Below are positions 27,127-36,595 of a stretch of DNA of 64,000 nt, piece by piece. The notes under the pieces were generated by a model that worked only from the letters and a program-made list of their open reading frames with translations, had not been told where the DNA came from and did not search any database. The DNA comes from Marinomonas sp. THO17. GTDB taxonomy: Bacteria > Pseudomonadota > Gammaproteobacteria > Pseudomonadales > Marinomonadaceae. The stretch covers positions 1,430,501 through 1,494,500 of the forward strand of contig NZ_AP031575.1 in the NCBI RefSeq assembly GCF_040436405.1, read 5' to 3'. The translations under genes were made by a program, and so were the position numbers. Position 1 is the first letter of the stretch, and each line of letters starts with the position of its first letter.

Positions 27127-28614
27127 ATGAAAAGCTATCAAGAATGGCAAGCATTAAAAAACACTTTGACCTTGCCAAATCAGGCTTACATTAACGGTCA
27201 ATTTTGTCCTGCCATAAGTGGAGCAACCTTCGATTGCATTAATCCTGCCGATGAATCTTTATTAGCTCAGGTTGCCAGTTGTGATCAAGCCGATGTAGAT
27301 ACGGCAGTTAAACAGGCTAAAACGACTTTTGCTTCTGGTATTTGGTCAACGATGGCACCAGGCAAGCGCAAACAAATTTTACAAAAGTGGGCCGATTTAA
27401 TCGCACAACACTCAGATGAACTGGCTTTGATTGATACTTTAGATATGGGCAAATCCATTTCTGAAATGGTCTCAATTGACGTGCCGGATTCAATCGATTG
27501 CTTACGTTGGTCAGCAGAATGTATTGATAAACTGTACGGTGAAATTGCGCCAACTAACTCCGACAATCTTGCCTTAATTAGTCGAGAACCCCTTGGGGTG
27601 GTGGCCATCATCACCCCTTGGAACTATCCACTAATGATGGTGATGTGGAAGATAGCGCCTGCATTAGCAGCGGGCAACAGCGTGATTCTTAAACCTTCAG
27701 AAAAATCCCCATTGAGTGCCCTTCGTATTGCTGAGTTAGCAACGCAAGCTGGGCTACCTGATGGTGTGTTTAATGTTCTCCCAGGCTTTGGACATACCAC
27801 AGGTAAAGCCCTTGCGTTGCACCATGATGTCGGCACATTAGCCTTTACCGGATCAAGTCGAGTCGCCGGTTTGCTGATGCAATACGCAGGTCAATCCAAC
27901 ATGAAACGCGTTTGGTTGGAAGCGGGCGGCAAGTCTCCTTGCCTTGTATTTGCCGATTGTAAAGACATAAAAGCCGCCGCCGAAGGAGCAGCAAGAGCCA
28001 TTTTTACTAACCAAGGTGAAGTCTGTATCGCTTGTTCACGCTTATATGTCGAAAGCAGTATCCAGCAAGAATTTTTAGCCGCCTTGTTAGCAGCCAGCAA
28101 ACAATTCGTGCCAGGTGACCCTTTAGATCCAGCAACCACCATGGGACCATTAGTAGACAAAGCCCAATTAGATAGAGTAAGCAACTTTATTGAATCGGCT
28201 TTACAGCAGGGTGCCAAACTGGAAATGGGTGGTTTACCCGAATATCACCAAGGCCAAGGTTTTTATGTTCAACCTACTATTTTCTCTAATGCGAATCACC
28301 AAATGACCTTTGTGCAGGAAGAAATATTCGGCCCTGTATTAGCCATGATGACATTCGACAGCGAAGAAGAGGCAATTAACCTAGCAAACGATTCCAAATA
28401 CGGCTTAGGTGCGGCTTTATGGACGCAAGATCTTTCACGCGCTCACCGAGTGAGCCGTAAACTGGAAGCCGGCATGGTGTGGGTCAATACTTGGGGAGAT
28501 GGCGATACAACCGTGCCTTTTGGTGGTGTGAAAGCGTCTGGTAATGGTCGCGACAAATCTTGGCACGCCTTGGAAAAATACACAGAACTTAAAAATACCT
28601 GGATTCGTCTTTAA
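27127..28614 (+). CDS. puuC: Gamma-glutamyl-gamma-aminobutyraldehyde dehydrogenase
   Basis: A 495-residue NAD(P)-dependent aldehyde dehydrogenase, PuuC type. Catalytic residues: Glu265 in LEAGGKSP and Cys300 in NQGEVCIACSR; the cofactor region has ITPWNYPLMM, KPSEKSPLSA and FTGSSRVAG. In the Puu pathway it oxidises gamma-glutamyl-gamma-aminobutyraldehyde to gamma-glutamyl-GABA. It sits 68 bases before the puuB-like gene in the same orientation, divergent from aguBA, which supports a role in putrescine breakdown over a generic aldehyde dehydrogenase. Confidence 0.92.
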   Translation: MKSYQEWQALKNTLTLPNQAYINGQFCPAISGATFDCINPADESLLAQVASCDQADVDTAVKQAKTTFASGIWSTMAPGKRKQILQKWADLIAQHSDELALIDTLDMGKSISEMVSIDVPDSIDCLRWSAECIDKLYGEIAPTNSDNLALISREPLGVVAIITPWNYPLMMVMWKIAPALAAGNSVILKPSEKSPLSALRIAELATQAGLPDGVFNVLPGFGHTTGKALALHHDVGTLAFTGSSRVAGLLMQYAGQSNMKRVWLEAGGKSPCLVFADCKDIKAAAEGAARAIFTNQGEVCIACSRLYVESSIQQEFLAALLAASKQFVPGDPLDPATTMGPLVDKAQLDRVSNFIESALQQGAKLEMGGLPEYHQGQGFYVQPTIFSNANHQMTFVQEEIFGPVLAMMTFDSEEEAINLANDSKYGLGAALWTQDLSRAHRVSRKLEAGMVWVNTWGDGDTTVPFGGVKASGNGRDKSWHALEKYTELKNTWIRL

Positions 28615-28682
28615 GCCGAGACTCTGTTTATCAAGTTATAAATTTTTTGAAACCAATGGGTTTCTCATTTAGGAGTGCACTT

Positions 28683-29966
28683 ATGTCATCCCCTACTCAT
28701 GCCAATTCCTATTACGCAGCATCGGCAAACGATAAAGCCTTACGCCCGCAACTCACAGGCGAAAAACGTTGTGATGTGTGCGTCATAGGTGCCGGTTTCA
28801 CCGGTATTTCTACAGCATTAAGTCTGGCTGAAAAAGGCAAACATGTGATCGTTCTAGAAGCCAATCGAATTGGTTTTGGCGCTTCTGGACGCAATGGTGG
28901 TCAAATCGTTAACAGCTTTAATCGAGACATTGATTACATCACCAAACATTATGGTGACGAGATTGGCAAAAAAATGGCCAAAATGGCCTTTGCTGGCGCA
29001 GAGTTAATTCGCCACCGAATTGAAAAGTATCAAATTGACTGCGATTTAAAACATGGCAACATCTTTGCTGCCTGCAATGAAAAGCAATTTGGCGAATTAA
29101 AAGCTAAAAAAGCCTTATGGGAGGCTCATGGTCACAACGAATTAGAGCTACTAACACAAGACAGCATTCAACAGCATATTGGTTCAGATCGTTACTTTGG
29201 TGGCTTATTAGATCGAAAAGGAGGCCATATCCAACCTTTGAATTTGGTCTTGGGTCAAGCAAACGCCTTTGAACAATTAGGCGGAGAAATCTATGAAGAT
29301 TCTCAAGTGATGCGATTAGAAGAAGGTAAACCAGGTAAAGTAGTTACCACACAAGGTCAGGTAATTGCCGACAAGATTGTAGTGGCAGGTAATGCATATG
29401 TATTTGGTTTGCTGCCGGAAGTTGAGAAAAAAGCCATGCCTTGTGGCACTCAAGTCATCACCACAGAACCTTTACCAAAAGCACTACAAGAACGTCTACT
29501 ACCAAGTGATAAATGTGTTGAGGATTGCAACTACCTATTGGATTATTATCGCCTTTCTGGTGATGGTCGTCTTATTTACGGTGGTGGTACCACCTATGGT
29601 GCCAGAGATCCGGGTAAGATTGAGTCCATCATTGGCCCTAAAATGCTGAAAACCTTTCCATATCTCAAAGACATCAAAATTGATTACGCGTGGACAGGAA
29701 ACTTCTTACTGACCATGATGCGTATGCCACAAGTTGGCAAGATAGGTGATCATCTTTACTACGCTCAAGGCTACTCTGGACACGGCGTCACCAACTCTCA
29801 TTTAATGGGAGAAATTTTGAGCGACGCCATTGATGGCGAAACAGAGAGATTTGATGTGTTTGCCAGCATGCCGCAATACCCCTTCCCCGGAGGGCGTATG
29901 TTAAGGGTTCCTTATACTGCTATTGGCGCTGCGTATTACAATTTGCGTGACAAACTCGGCATCTAA
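28683..29966 (+). CDS. puuB: Gamma-glutamylputrescine oxidase (FAD-dependent)
   Basis: About 427 aa from the ATG at 28683, chosen because AGGAG lies eight bases upstream; the longer frame from 28647 lacks one. It is a DAO-family flavoprotein: dinucleotide-binding VCVIGAGFTGISTALSLAEKG (about residues 27-47), FGASGRNGGQI, and the C-terminal YAQGYSGHGVTNSHLMGEI. PuuB oxidises gamma-glutamylputrescine to the aldehyde that PuuC uses, releasing ammonia and hydrogen peroxide. Followed by a long hairpin. A second homologue starts at 63027. Confidence 0.92.
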   Translation: MSSPTHANSYYAASANDKALRPQLTGEKRCDVCVIGAGFTGISTALSLAEKGKHVIVLEANRIGFGASGRNGGQIVNSFNRDIDYITKHYGDEIGKKMAKMAFAGAELIRHRIEKYQIDCDLKHGNIFAACNEKQFGELKAKKALWEAHGHNELELLTQDSIQQHIGSDRYFGGLLDRKGGHIQPLNLVLGQANAFEQLGGEIYEDSQVMRLEEGKPGKVVTTQGQVIADKIVVAGNAYVFGLLPEVEKKAMPCGTQVITTEPLPKALQERLLPSDKCVEDCNYLLDYYRLSGDGRLIYGGGTTYGARDPGKIESIIGPKMLKTFPYLKDIKIDYAWTGNFLLTMMRMPQVGKIGDHLYYAQGYSGHGVTNSHLMGEILSDAIDGETERFDVFASMPQYPFPGGRMLRVPYTAIGAAYYNLRDKLGI

Positions 29967-29988
29967 ACCATCAAGAACGAACCTTTCT

Positions 29989-30026
29989 TCACGAGCAAAA
30001 CAAACTATAAAGAGGTTTGCTCGTGA
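29989..30026. terminator. Terminator between puuB and the luxR-type gene
   Basis: Inverted repeat TCACGAGCAAA / TTTGCTCGTGA with a 15-base loop, followed on the plus strand by CTTTCTTTTT. The stop codon of the convergent luxR-type gene lies inside the loop. Confidence 0.7.
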
Positions 30027-30847
30027 CTTTCTTTTTGGCCACGGTCTAAAGCATCCAAATGATTCAAAAATAATGTAAAAATTTCTGATTGCGTTGAGGT
30101 ATCCAAACGAGCATGAATATTCTTTCTGTGTACTTTCACAGTACCTGCGCTGATCCCCAATTGCTCTGCGATGGATTTTGAAGAATGTCCTTTTAATAAT
30201 AAGCCTAAGATTTCTTGCTCACGGTCCGTCAAAACCCCTTGACCAAAGGTTTTGAGAGCCAATTTTAAAGGCCCTGAACTGGGCGCGCGATTGGTAAATT
30301 CATGGGATTGTGCGAGCCAAAATTGCGTAATCAAAGCCTCCAACATGGGAAAAACTCGCTTCAAATTATTGAACTCTGTACGTCGAATCGAGCCTACTGC
30401 ACGTTTTCTGCCTAAGGATACAGCGCAAGTCGTTGTTTTATCCAAATCGATCAACAGATTAATTTCATCCACCAGATCAAAGTCTCGATAACAGGTTTGA
30501 TAGTATTCTGTTTGTTCAAAAGAATCAGGCGCCATATCCACCAAACGGTAAGTGCCCGGTGCAATACCATTACTAATGGAGTTAAAAAGAGGATCGAGCA
30601 AATAAGCTTGGTTCAAATACAATTGCAGCGTTGTACTCTTCTCTGCAGGATCACTGGGATACAGCAAAATAGGCTTAAAACTTTTCTTATAAGTAACAAT
30701 AACAATAGTGTCAAAATAGCAAAGCTTGCCAAGAAAAAGTTCTAATGAACTTAAAAAACTTGGCACACGAATCAGGCTAGTCAAAGTAGACAAGTCTTTC
30801 ATCAGCTCTGGAAATTCTAATTGACCTTGTAACGCGTTTTTTAACAT
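30005..30847 (-). CDS. LuxR-family transcriptional regulator of the polyamine cluster
   Basis: A 280-residue regulator with a C-terminal LuxR helix-turn-helix (about residues 205-265): LTDREQEILGLLLKGHSSKSIA, then LGISAGTVKVHRKNIHARL. The N-terminal about 190 residues form a sensor-like region without a receiver aspartate pattern, so it is probably a ligand-binding regulator instead of a response regulator. It sits between puuCB and puuA and is divergent from puuA; an 18-bp motif is shared by its promoter region and the aguB/puuC intergenic region. A polyamine effector is a reasonable guess, not shown. Confidence 0.88.
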   Translation of the reverse strand: MLKNALQGQLEFPELMKDLSTLTSLIRVPSFLSSLELFLGKLCYFDTIVIVTYKKSFKPILLYPSDPAEKSTTLQLYLNQAYLLDPLFNSISNGIAPGTYRLVDMAPDSFEQTEYYQTCYRDFDLVDEINLLIDLDKTTTCAVSLGRKRAVGSIRRTEFNNLKRVFPMLEALITQFWLAQSHEFTNRAPSSGPLKLALKTFGQGVLTDREQEILGLLLKGHSSKSIAEQLGISAGTVKVHRKNIHARLDTSTQSEIFTLFLNHLDALDRGQKESHEQTSL

Positions 30848-30932
30848 AGTCTGGTGGCCTCATGGGTTACTGCTGCCAAGCGCAATCTTTGTATAAGTGC
30901 TTTTATCTTGTCTGAACTCACTATTTAATGAA

Positions 30933-30950
30933 TATACCCATTCGGGGATA
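30933..30950. promoter_or_regulatory. Candidate LuxR-type regulator site between luxR and puuA
   Basis: TATACCCATTCGGGGATA, an imperfect palindrome (TATACCC...GGGGATA), matching 14 of 18 positions of the site at 27027-27044. It lies 144 bases upstream of puuA and about 85 bases upstream of the regulator gene's start. Confidence 0.5.
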
Positions 30951-30959
30951 GTTACTCCC

Positions 30960-30983
30960 ACTACTTTATCAGAGTAAGGTAGT
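30960..30983. repeat. Inverted repeat in the luxR/puuA promoter region
   Basis: ACTACTTTA and TAAGGTAGT, 8 of 9 positions complementary, separated by 6 bases. It lies ten bases from the shared 18-bp motif. Could be a second regulator site; no T-run, so not a terminator. Confidence 0.45.
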
Positions 30984-31093
30984 AAAAGTTGAGAGAACTT
31001 GGTCTTTGCAGCTGAACTGAAAAGTAATGTTCGACTACTTTATGTCTGTTTAAGACTCTCTCAAGACACTACTTTTTCCATAAGAGAATTTTT

Positions 31094-32428
31094 ATGTCGG
31101 ATATGTATGAAGGAAATCACGAGTTTGATCTGTTTATCAGCGACTTAAATGGTAATTTGCGTGGTAAGCGCATTCCAGCCAGTGGTTTAAAAAACGTCAT
31201 GTCACAAGGAGTAAAACTCCCTCAGTCTGTGATTGGTTTCGATCACTGGGGAGATGACGTACTGGACAATGGCTTGGTTTTTGAAACCGGGGACAGTGAC
31301 GGTATCTGTTTACCCGTTCACAATAAGCCCATTCCAGTCCCTTGGGCAGAATCCGAACGTGATCAAGTGCTGGCAATGATGCACAACCCAGATGGTTCTC
31401 CTTTTTATCCAGATCCTCGACAATTATTAACTCGCATTGTGGCCCGATTTAAAGCACTCGGTTATACCCCTGTTGTCGCCACTGAGTTGGAATTCTATTT
31501 ACTGGATGGTAAATCTGAAGCACAACGCCGTCCTTCTCCCCCTATCATTACCGAGGGCAATGGTGTTCGCCTGAGTAAAACCGACTGCTATTCCATTGAA
31601 GAAATGGATGGCTTAGAAAGTTTTTTCGCGCAGGTTCGCGAGGCTTGTAAGATACAAGGAATTCCCGCCGATACGATTATTTCTGAGTTGGGACCAGGCC
31701 AGTTTGAAATCAATATGAAACACACCAATGATGCGGTGCTAGCAGCAGATCATGCTATTTTATTTAAACGTCTAATAAAAGGTGTGGCTCGTCAACACGA
31801 CTTCGGTGCCTCATTTATGGCTAAGCCTTACGCGGACAAAAGCGGGAATGGCTTCCATGTACACTTCAGCTTATTAGATAGCGATGGCAATAATGTGTTT
31901 AATGATGAAACAGATGAGGGTTCAGCGTTACTAAAACAAGCCGTTGCCGGACTGCTCAATCATATGGCTGATTCCATGTTGGTATTTGCCCCTCACTTGA
32001 ACTCCTATCGACGTTTTCAAAATGGCGCTCATGCTCCTACTTTCGCAAGCTGGGGCTATGAAAACCGTACCGTCGCAGTGCGCATACCAGAAAGTGAACA
32101 TTTAGCAAGGCGCATCGAACATAGAGTTGCCGGAGCCGATGCGAATCCTTATTTAGTCTTGGCTGCCGTGTTAGGCGCAGCCTTACATGGCATTGAAAAG
32201 AAAATGTCCCCGCCAGCACCAATTGAAGGTGATGCCTATGCCATGTCAGAACGCTTTGAACATTTGCCAAATCGTTGGGAGCTGGCCACCGAAGTATTTC
32301 GTGAAAGCAGCTTTATGGAAAGTTATTTAGGAGAAGAGTTTGTACGCGTCTTTAGCGCGGCAAAAGTGCAGGAGCAAGAAAAAATATACGGTCGCATTTC
32401 CAATGTGGAATATGAAGCCTATTTATAA
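31094..32428 (+). CDS. puuA: Gamma-glutamylputrescine synthetase (glutamine synthetase family)
   Basis: A 444-residue type I glutamine-synthetase-like ligase. Beta-grasp N-terminus ISDLNGNLRGKRIP; catalytic domain with ATELEFYLLD, SELGPGQFEINMKHTND, KPYADKSGNGFHVH and NSYRRF. In the Puu pathway it joins glutamate to putrescine with ATP. It heads a run of plus-strand genes with the polyamine importer and an amidotransferase and is divergent from the luxR-type regulator. A second, more distant paralogue is at 61372-62712. Family is certain; putrescine as acceptor rests on context. Confidence 0.9.
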   Translation: MSDMYEGNHEFDLFISDLNGNLRGKRIPASGLKNVMSQGVKLPQSVIGFDHWGDDVLDNGLVFETGDSDGICLPVHNKPIPVPWAESERDQVLAMMHNPDGSPFYPDPRQLLTRIVARFKALGYTPVVATELEFYLLDGKSEAQRRPSPPIITEGNGVRLSKTDCYSIEEMDGLESFFAQVREACKIQGIPADTIISELGPGQFEINMKHTNDAVLAADHAILFKRLIKGVARQHDFGASFMAKPYADKSGNGFHVHFSLLDSDGNNVFNDETDEGSALLKQAVAGLLNHMADSMLVFAPHLNSYRRFQNGAHAPTFASWGYENRTVAVRIPESEHLARRIEHRVAGADANPYLVLAAVLGAALHGIEKKMSPPAPIEGDAYAMSERFEHLPNRWELATEVFRESSFMESYLGEEFVRVFSAAKVQEQEKIYGRISNVEYEAYL

Positions 32429-32525
32429 GATCTAACAACAAAAGTCCGTTAGAGACTGATTTTAAAACCTAAAAATATCACAACCGGAACCCGTCAACAC
32501 AGTTGACATCAGAGGAGACTTTGAC

Positions 32526-33617
32526 ATGAAAAAAACTGCAATAAATCTAATACTTGCAGGATCCGCCAGCTTTTTTAGCACTGCCAGCCTTGCAGAACAA
32601 GTAGTCAATATTTACAACTGGTCTGACTACATGGCACCAGGCACTTTAGAAGCTTTCACCAAAGAAACCGGCATCAAGGTTAACTACGATGTGTATGACA
32701 GCAACGAAGTTCTGGAAGCCAAGCTGATGGCGGGTGGTTCAGGATATGACGTTGTCATGCCCTCTAATTCTTTCTTTGAACGTCAAGTAAAAGCTGGCGT
32801 GTATCAAAGCATAGATAAAAGCAAACTGAGCAACGCAGGCAACATTGATGCAACCCTGGCGAAGCAAATCGAAAAGCATGATAAGGGCAATGTTCACAAT
32901 ATACCTTATGCTTGGGGCACCATTGGCATAGGTTACAACACAAAAATGGTGGCAGAGCGTTTAGGGACAGATAACATTACTTCTTGGGAAGTCTTATTCG
33001 ATCCAGCGATTGCGAGCAAGCTGGCTGATTGCGGTATTGCCGTATTAGATTCGCCTGCCGAAATGATGTCTGTTGTGCATAATTACCGTGGTGTTGATCC
33101 GAACTCAGAAGACAAAGGCGAACTCGACGCGTCCACTAAACTGCTCTCTGCAACCCGAAATAACATCAAGTATTTCCATTCCAGCAAATACATTTCCGAT
33201 CTTGCCAATGGCGATATCTGTGTGGCAATTGGCTATAACGGGGACATTCTGCAATCACAAGGTCGCGCAGAAGAAGCGGGTCAAGGAGTGGATATTAAGT
33301 TCACTATCCCTGAAGAAGGCACTTTAGTATGGTTCGATTTAATGGCCATTCCTGCTGACGCACCACATCCTGAAGCCGCACTAAAATTCATCAATTTCAT
33401 TCTCAAACCACAAGTGGCTGCGGACATTTCCAACTATGTTTACTATGCCGTTCCTAATACCTCGGCAACCCCTTTACTTGACGAAGAAGTTATTAACAAT
33501 AAAGGCATTTATCCAACAGAAGAAGTAAAAGCAAAACTCTATGTGCAGGTCGCCCATACGGCTCGCTTTGATCGCTCTTTGACCCGTGCTTGGACTAACA
33601 TCAAAACAGGTCGTTAG
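32526..33617 (+). CDS. potF: Putrescine/polyamine ABC transporter substrate-binding protein
   Basis: A 363-residue periplasmic binding protein of the PotF/PotD/SpuD family. Signal peptide to about residue 23 (STASLA/EQ), then the family start VVNIYNWSDYMAPGTLEAF, later YDVVMPSNSFFERQV and IPYAWGTIGIGYN, with aromatic and acidic residues typical of polyamine sites (W and D in NWSDY). An AGAGGAG ribosome-binding site precedes it. Followed at 62 bases by its ATPase and permease genes, so these form one importer. A second binding protein (60149) has no own permeases and may share this one. Confidence 0.93.
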   Translation: MKKTAINLILAGSASFFSTASLAEQVVNIYNWSDYMAPGTLEAFTKETGIKVNYDVYDSNEVLEAKLMAGGSGYDVVMPSNSFFERQVKAGVYQSIDKSKLSNAGNIDATLAKQIEKHDKGNVHNIPYAWGTIGIGYNTKMVAERLGTDNITSWEVLFDPAIASKLADCGIAVLDSPAEMMSVVHNYRGVDPNSEDKGELDASTKLLSATRNNIKYFHSSKYISDLANGDICVAIGYNGDILQSQGRAEEAGQGVDIKFTIPEEGTLVWFDLMAIPADAPHPEAALKFINFILKPQVAADISNYVYYAVPNTSATPLLDEEVINNKGIYPTEEVKAKLYVQVAHTARFDRSLTRAWTNIKTGR

Positions 33618-33679
33618 CACTTTTATCTTAGGCAAAGTTTTTGCATTGGCTTTATTGTAGTTTTTCAAATAGGTGAGTT

Positions 33680-34825
33680 ATGTCCACATTTTCATCAAAC
33701 CAGACTTCTTCTTTACCTAGCTGGCGCCAACCAGACAGTGTGCCTTTTCTAAAAATCGAAAACATTAACAAACGATTTGGTGACTTTACCGCCGTCAATA
33801 ATGTGTCACTAGACATATACCAAAATGAGCTTTTTTGTTTACTCGGCGGTTCTGGCTCAGGCAAAAGTACCTTGCTAAGGATGTTAGCAGGTTTTGAAGC
33901 ACCCAGCGCTGGACGCATACTTATTGATGGAGTGGATATGTCAAATATCCCACCATGGGAAAGACCAGTAAATATGATGTTTCAATCTTACGCTCTGTTC
34001 CCTCATCTTAACGTTGAGGCGAACGTGGCTTTTGGTTTAAAGCGCGAGCATCTTGGCAAAAATGAGATTCAACGCCGAGTTAATGACATGCTCGACATGG
34101 TGCAACTAGGCCATTTAGCCAAGCGTAAACCACACATGCTTTCTGGTGGGCAAAGACAGCGAGTTGCCTTAGCTAGGGCGTTAGTAAAAGAACCTAAACT
34201 ATTGCTTTTAGATGAACCGCTCGGTGCCCTTGATAAAAAACTCAGAGAAGAAACTCAGTTTGAATTGATTCGTATCCAAGAGGAACTTGGTATTACTTTT
34301 GTGGTGGTGACTCACGATCAAGAAGAAGCTATGACATTGGCCACCCGTATTGGAGTCATGAATCATGGACAAATTATTCAAACAGCGGAGCCTCAAGACG
34401 TTTATGAATACCCAAGTAACCGCTTTGTGGCGCAATTTATTGGTAATGTAAACCTGTTTGATGGCGTGGTTATTGAGGACGAACGAGACAGTGTGGTGAT
34501 CCAATGCAAAGACACGCAAAATCTCATACAAGTTAACCATGGTATCAGTTGCGCGCCTAATCAAGGTGTTAGCATTGCCATTCGCCCAGAAAAAATACGC
34601 CTTAGCCGTACACCACTGGAAAGTACCATAAATACCGCCGTAGGCATGATTACGGATATGGCTTATATGGGCAGTCAATCCGTCTATAAAGTGCGCTTAA
34701 CATCCGGCAAAGAGGTTCGCATTACTCAGCCTAATAGCGTTCGTGATACCAGTGACAGATTAACCTGGGACGAGAAGGTTTATCTGGATTGGGACGCTGA
34801 CAGCAGCGTGGTATTGACATCATGA
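33680..34825 (+). CDS. potG: Polyamine ABC transporter ATP-binding protein
   Basis: A 381-residue ATPase of the PotA/PotG type: Walker A GGSGSGKST, Q-loop MFQSYALFPH, signature LSGGQRQRVALARAL, Walker B LLLLDEPLGALD, switch His in VVVTHDQEEA, and a C-terminal TOBE regulatory domain (about residues 300-375). It powers the PotH/PotI permease pair downstream. Its stop overlaps the next start by four bases (ATGA). Confidence 0.95.
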   Translation: MSTFSSNQTSSLPSWRQPDSVPFLKIENINKRFGDFTAVNNVSLDIYQNELFCLLGGSGSGKSTLLRMLAGFEAPSAGRILIDGVDMSNIPPWERPVNMMFQSYALFPHLNVEANVAFGLKREHLGKNEIQRRVNDMLDMVQLGHLAKRKPHMLSGGQRQRVALARALVKEPKLLLLDEPLGALDKKLREETQFELIRIQEELGITFVVVTHDQEEAMTLATRIGVMNHGQIIQTAEPQDVYEYPSNRFVAQFIGNVNLFDGVVIEDERDSVVIQCKDTQNLIQVNHGISCAPNQGVSIAIRPEKIRLSRTPLESTINTAVGMITDMAYMGSQSVYKVRLTSGKEVRITQPNSVRDTSDRLTWDEKVYLDWDADSSVVLTS

Positions 34826-35757
34826 TTAAAAATAACTTGGTCAACCTCATCTTATTACGACTTCAAAATAAGGCTAAAAAGATAACCCTCGGGCGCTGGC
34901 TGGTTATATCAATCCCCATGTTATGGCTAGCGGCATTTTTCTTTATCCCCTTTCTGGTGGTATTTAAAATTTCCTTTGCTGAAGCCATGATCGCTGTCCC
35001 ACCTTACTCACCATTAATCGAATGGGACCCTGATAATGCTTATGCCACACTCAAGATAACCTTAGGCAATTATCTCTTTTTATTCGAGTCACGCTTTTAT
35101 TTAGATGCTTATTTAAGCTCGATCAAAATTGCAGCCATCTCAACCTTTTTTGCTTTGCTGATCGGCTTTCCTATTGCCTATCTCATCGCTCGCAGTGGAC
35201 CAACGCTACGTACCTTGTTACTGGCCTTGGTGATATTGCCTTTTTGGACCTCTTTCTTACTCCGCGTATATGCTTGGATGGCACTGTTGAAGAAAAATGG
35301 CCCTATCAACGATGTGCTAATGATGTTGGGCATCATTGACCAACCACTGCAGATATTGCAAACCGATTTCGCCGTCTACCTTGGCATAGTTTATACCTAC
35401 TTACCCTTTATGATTCTGCCGCTTTATGCCAATTTAGAAAAAATGGACATGAGCCTAATTGAAGCAGCACAAGATTTGGGAGCAAAACCTTACCAGGCAT
35501 TTTGTATGATTACTGTGCCTTTGGCAAAACCCGGCATCATCGCCGGATGTTTATTGGTCTTTATTCCAGCGGTAGGAGAATACGTGATACCTGCCCTATT
35601 AGGCAGCTCAGAAACCTTGATGATTGGTCGCGTGTTATGGGATGAATTCTTCTTGAATCGTGACTGGCCATTAGCCTCAGCAGTAGCCATTTTCATGTTA
35701 ATTGTCTTAGTTGGCCCCATTATGTTTATGCGTAATGGTAACAAGGAGGCACTCTAG
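34822..35757 (+). CDS. potH: Polyamine ABC transporter permease
   Basis: A 311-residue inner-membrane permease with six predicted helices and the cytoplasmic EAA loop (EAAQDLGAKPYQAFCMITVPLAKPGI) that docks to the ATPase. It starts inside the potG stop codon and ends one base into the next gene, so potG-H-I are translationally coupled. PotH type by gene order and similarity of layout. Confidence 0.94.
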   Translation: MIKNNLVNLILLRLQNKAKKITLGRWLVISIPMLWLAAFFFIPFLVVFKISFAEAMIAVPPYSPLIEWDPDNAYATLKITLGNYLFLFESRFYLDAYLSSIKIAAISTFFALLIGFPIAYLIARSGPTLRTLLLALVILPFWTSFLLRVYAWMALLKKNGPINDVLMMLGIIDQPLQILQTDFAVYLGIVYTYLPFMILPLYANLEKMDMSLIEAAQDLGAKPYQAFCMITVPLAKPGIIAGCLLVFIPAVGEYVIPALLGSSETLMIGRVLWDEFFLNRDWPLASAVAIFMLIVLVGPIMFMRNGNKEAL

Positions 35758-36569
35758 TGAAAAAGCAATCCACCACCTTAACCATTACTGCAGGGCTGGG
35801 CTTTGTGTTTCTTTATGCGCCCATCATTGCCTTAATCATATACAGTTTTAACGCCTCTAAACTGGTGACCGTTTGGGGAGGTTGGTCACTGCAATGGTAT
35901 AGCGCCTTGTTCCAAAACGAGCAAATAATGAAAGCCGCATGGGTGAGTTTAAAAATAGCTATGATCAGCGCCACCTTAGCATCTGTGTTAGGCACTCTGG
36001 CAGGTTTTGTACTCAGTCGTTTCCGTCCTTTTCGCGGAAAAACCCTGCTTGCAGGTTGGATAACTGCCCCTTTGGTGATGCCTGAAGTCATTACCGGGTT
36101 ATCTTTACTCTTATTATTTGTCGCCATGGAAAGCCTTTTTGGTTGGCCTTCAGGGCGTGGCACTACCACCATAGTGATCGCACATACCACATTTTGTATG
36201 GCCTATGTTGCTGTGGTGGTACAATCGCGCTTAACCTCTTTGGACAGAAGCCTAGAGGAAGCGGCTATGGATTTGGGGGCCAAGCCAACAAGCTTGTTTT
36301 TTCTGATTACCTTGCCTTTAATTGCTCCTGCGATTATATCTGGCTGGTTATTGGCCTTCACTTTATCATTGGACGATCTCGTCATTGCGAGCTTTGTTTC
36401 CGGCCCAGGCAACAGCACCTTGCCTATGGTCATTTTCTCTAAAGTGAGACTTGGTGTAACACCTGAGATAAATGCCTTGGCCAGTCTGATGATTTTGATT
36501 GTTAGTGTGGCCGTCATTACCGCTATCTTTATCATGCGTCGCCAAAATCGTTTACACCCACCATCTTAA
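35757..36569 (+). CDS. potI: Polyamine ABC transporter permease
   Basis: A 270-residue second permease subunit with six membrane helices and the EAA loop (EEAAMDLGAKPTSLFFLITLPL). It starts with GTG at 35757, overlapping the last base of the potH stop; AAGGAGG precedes it, which decides this start. Forms the translocation pore with PotH. Confidence 0.94.
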   Translation: MKKQSTTLTITAGLGFVFLYAPIIALIIYSFNASKLVTVWGGWSLQWYSALFQNEQIMKAAWVSLKIAMISATLASVLGTLAGFVLSRFRPFRGKTLLAGWITAPLVMPEVITGLSLLLLFVAMESLFGWPSGRGTTTIVIAHTTFCMAYVAVVVQSRLTSLDRSLEEAAMDLGAKPTSLFFLITLPLIAPAIISGWLLAFTLSLDDLVIASFVSGPGNSTLPMVIFSKVRLGVTPEINALASLMILIVSVAVITAIFIMRRQNRLHPPS

Positions 36570-36595
36570 AATATGTTTTGAGGATGTTATCAAAC

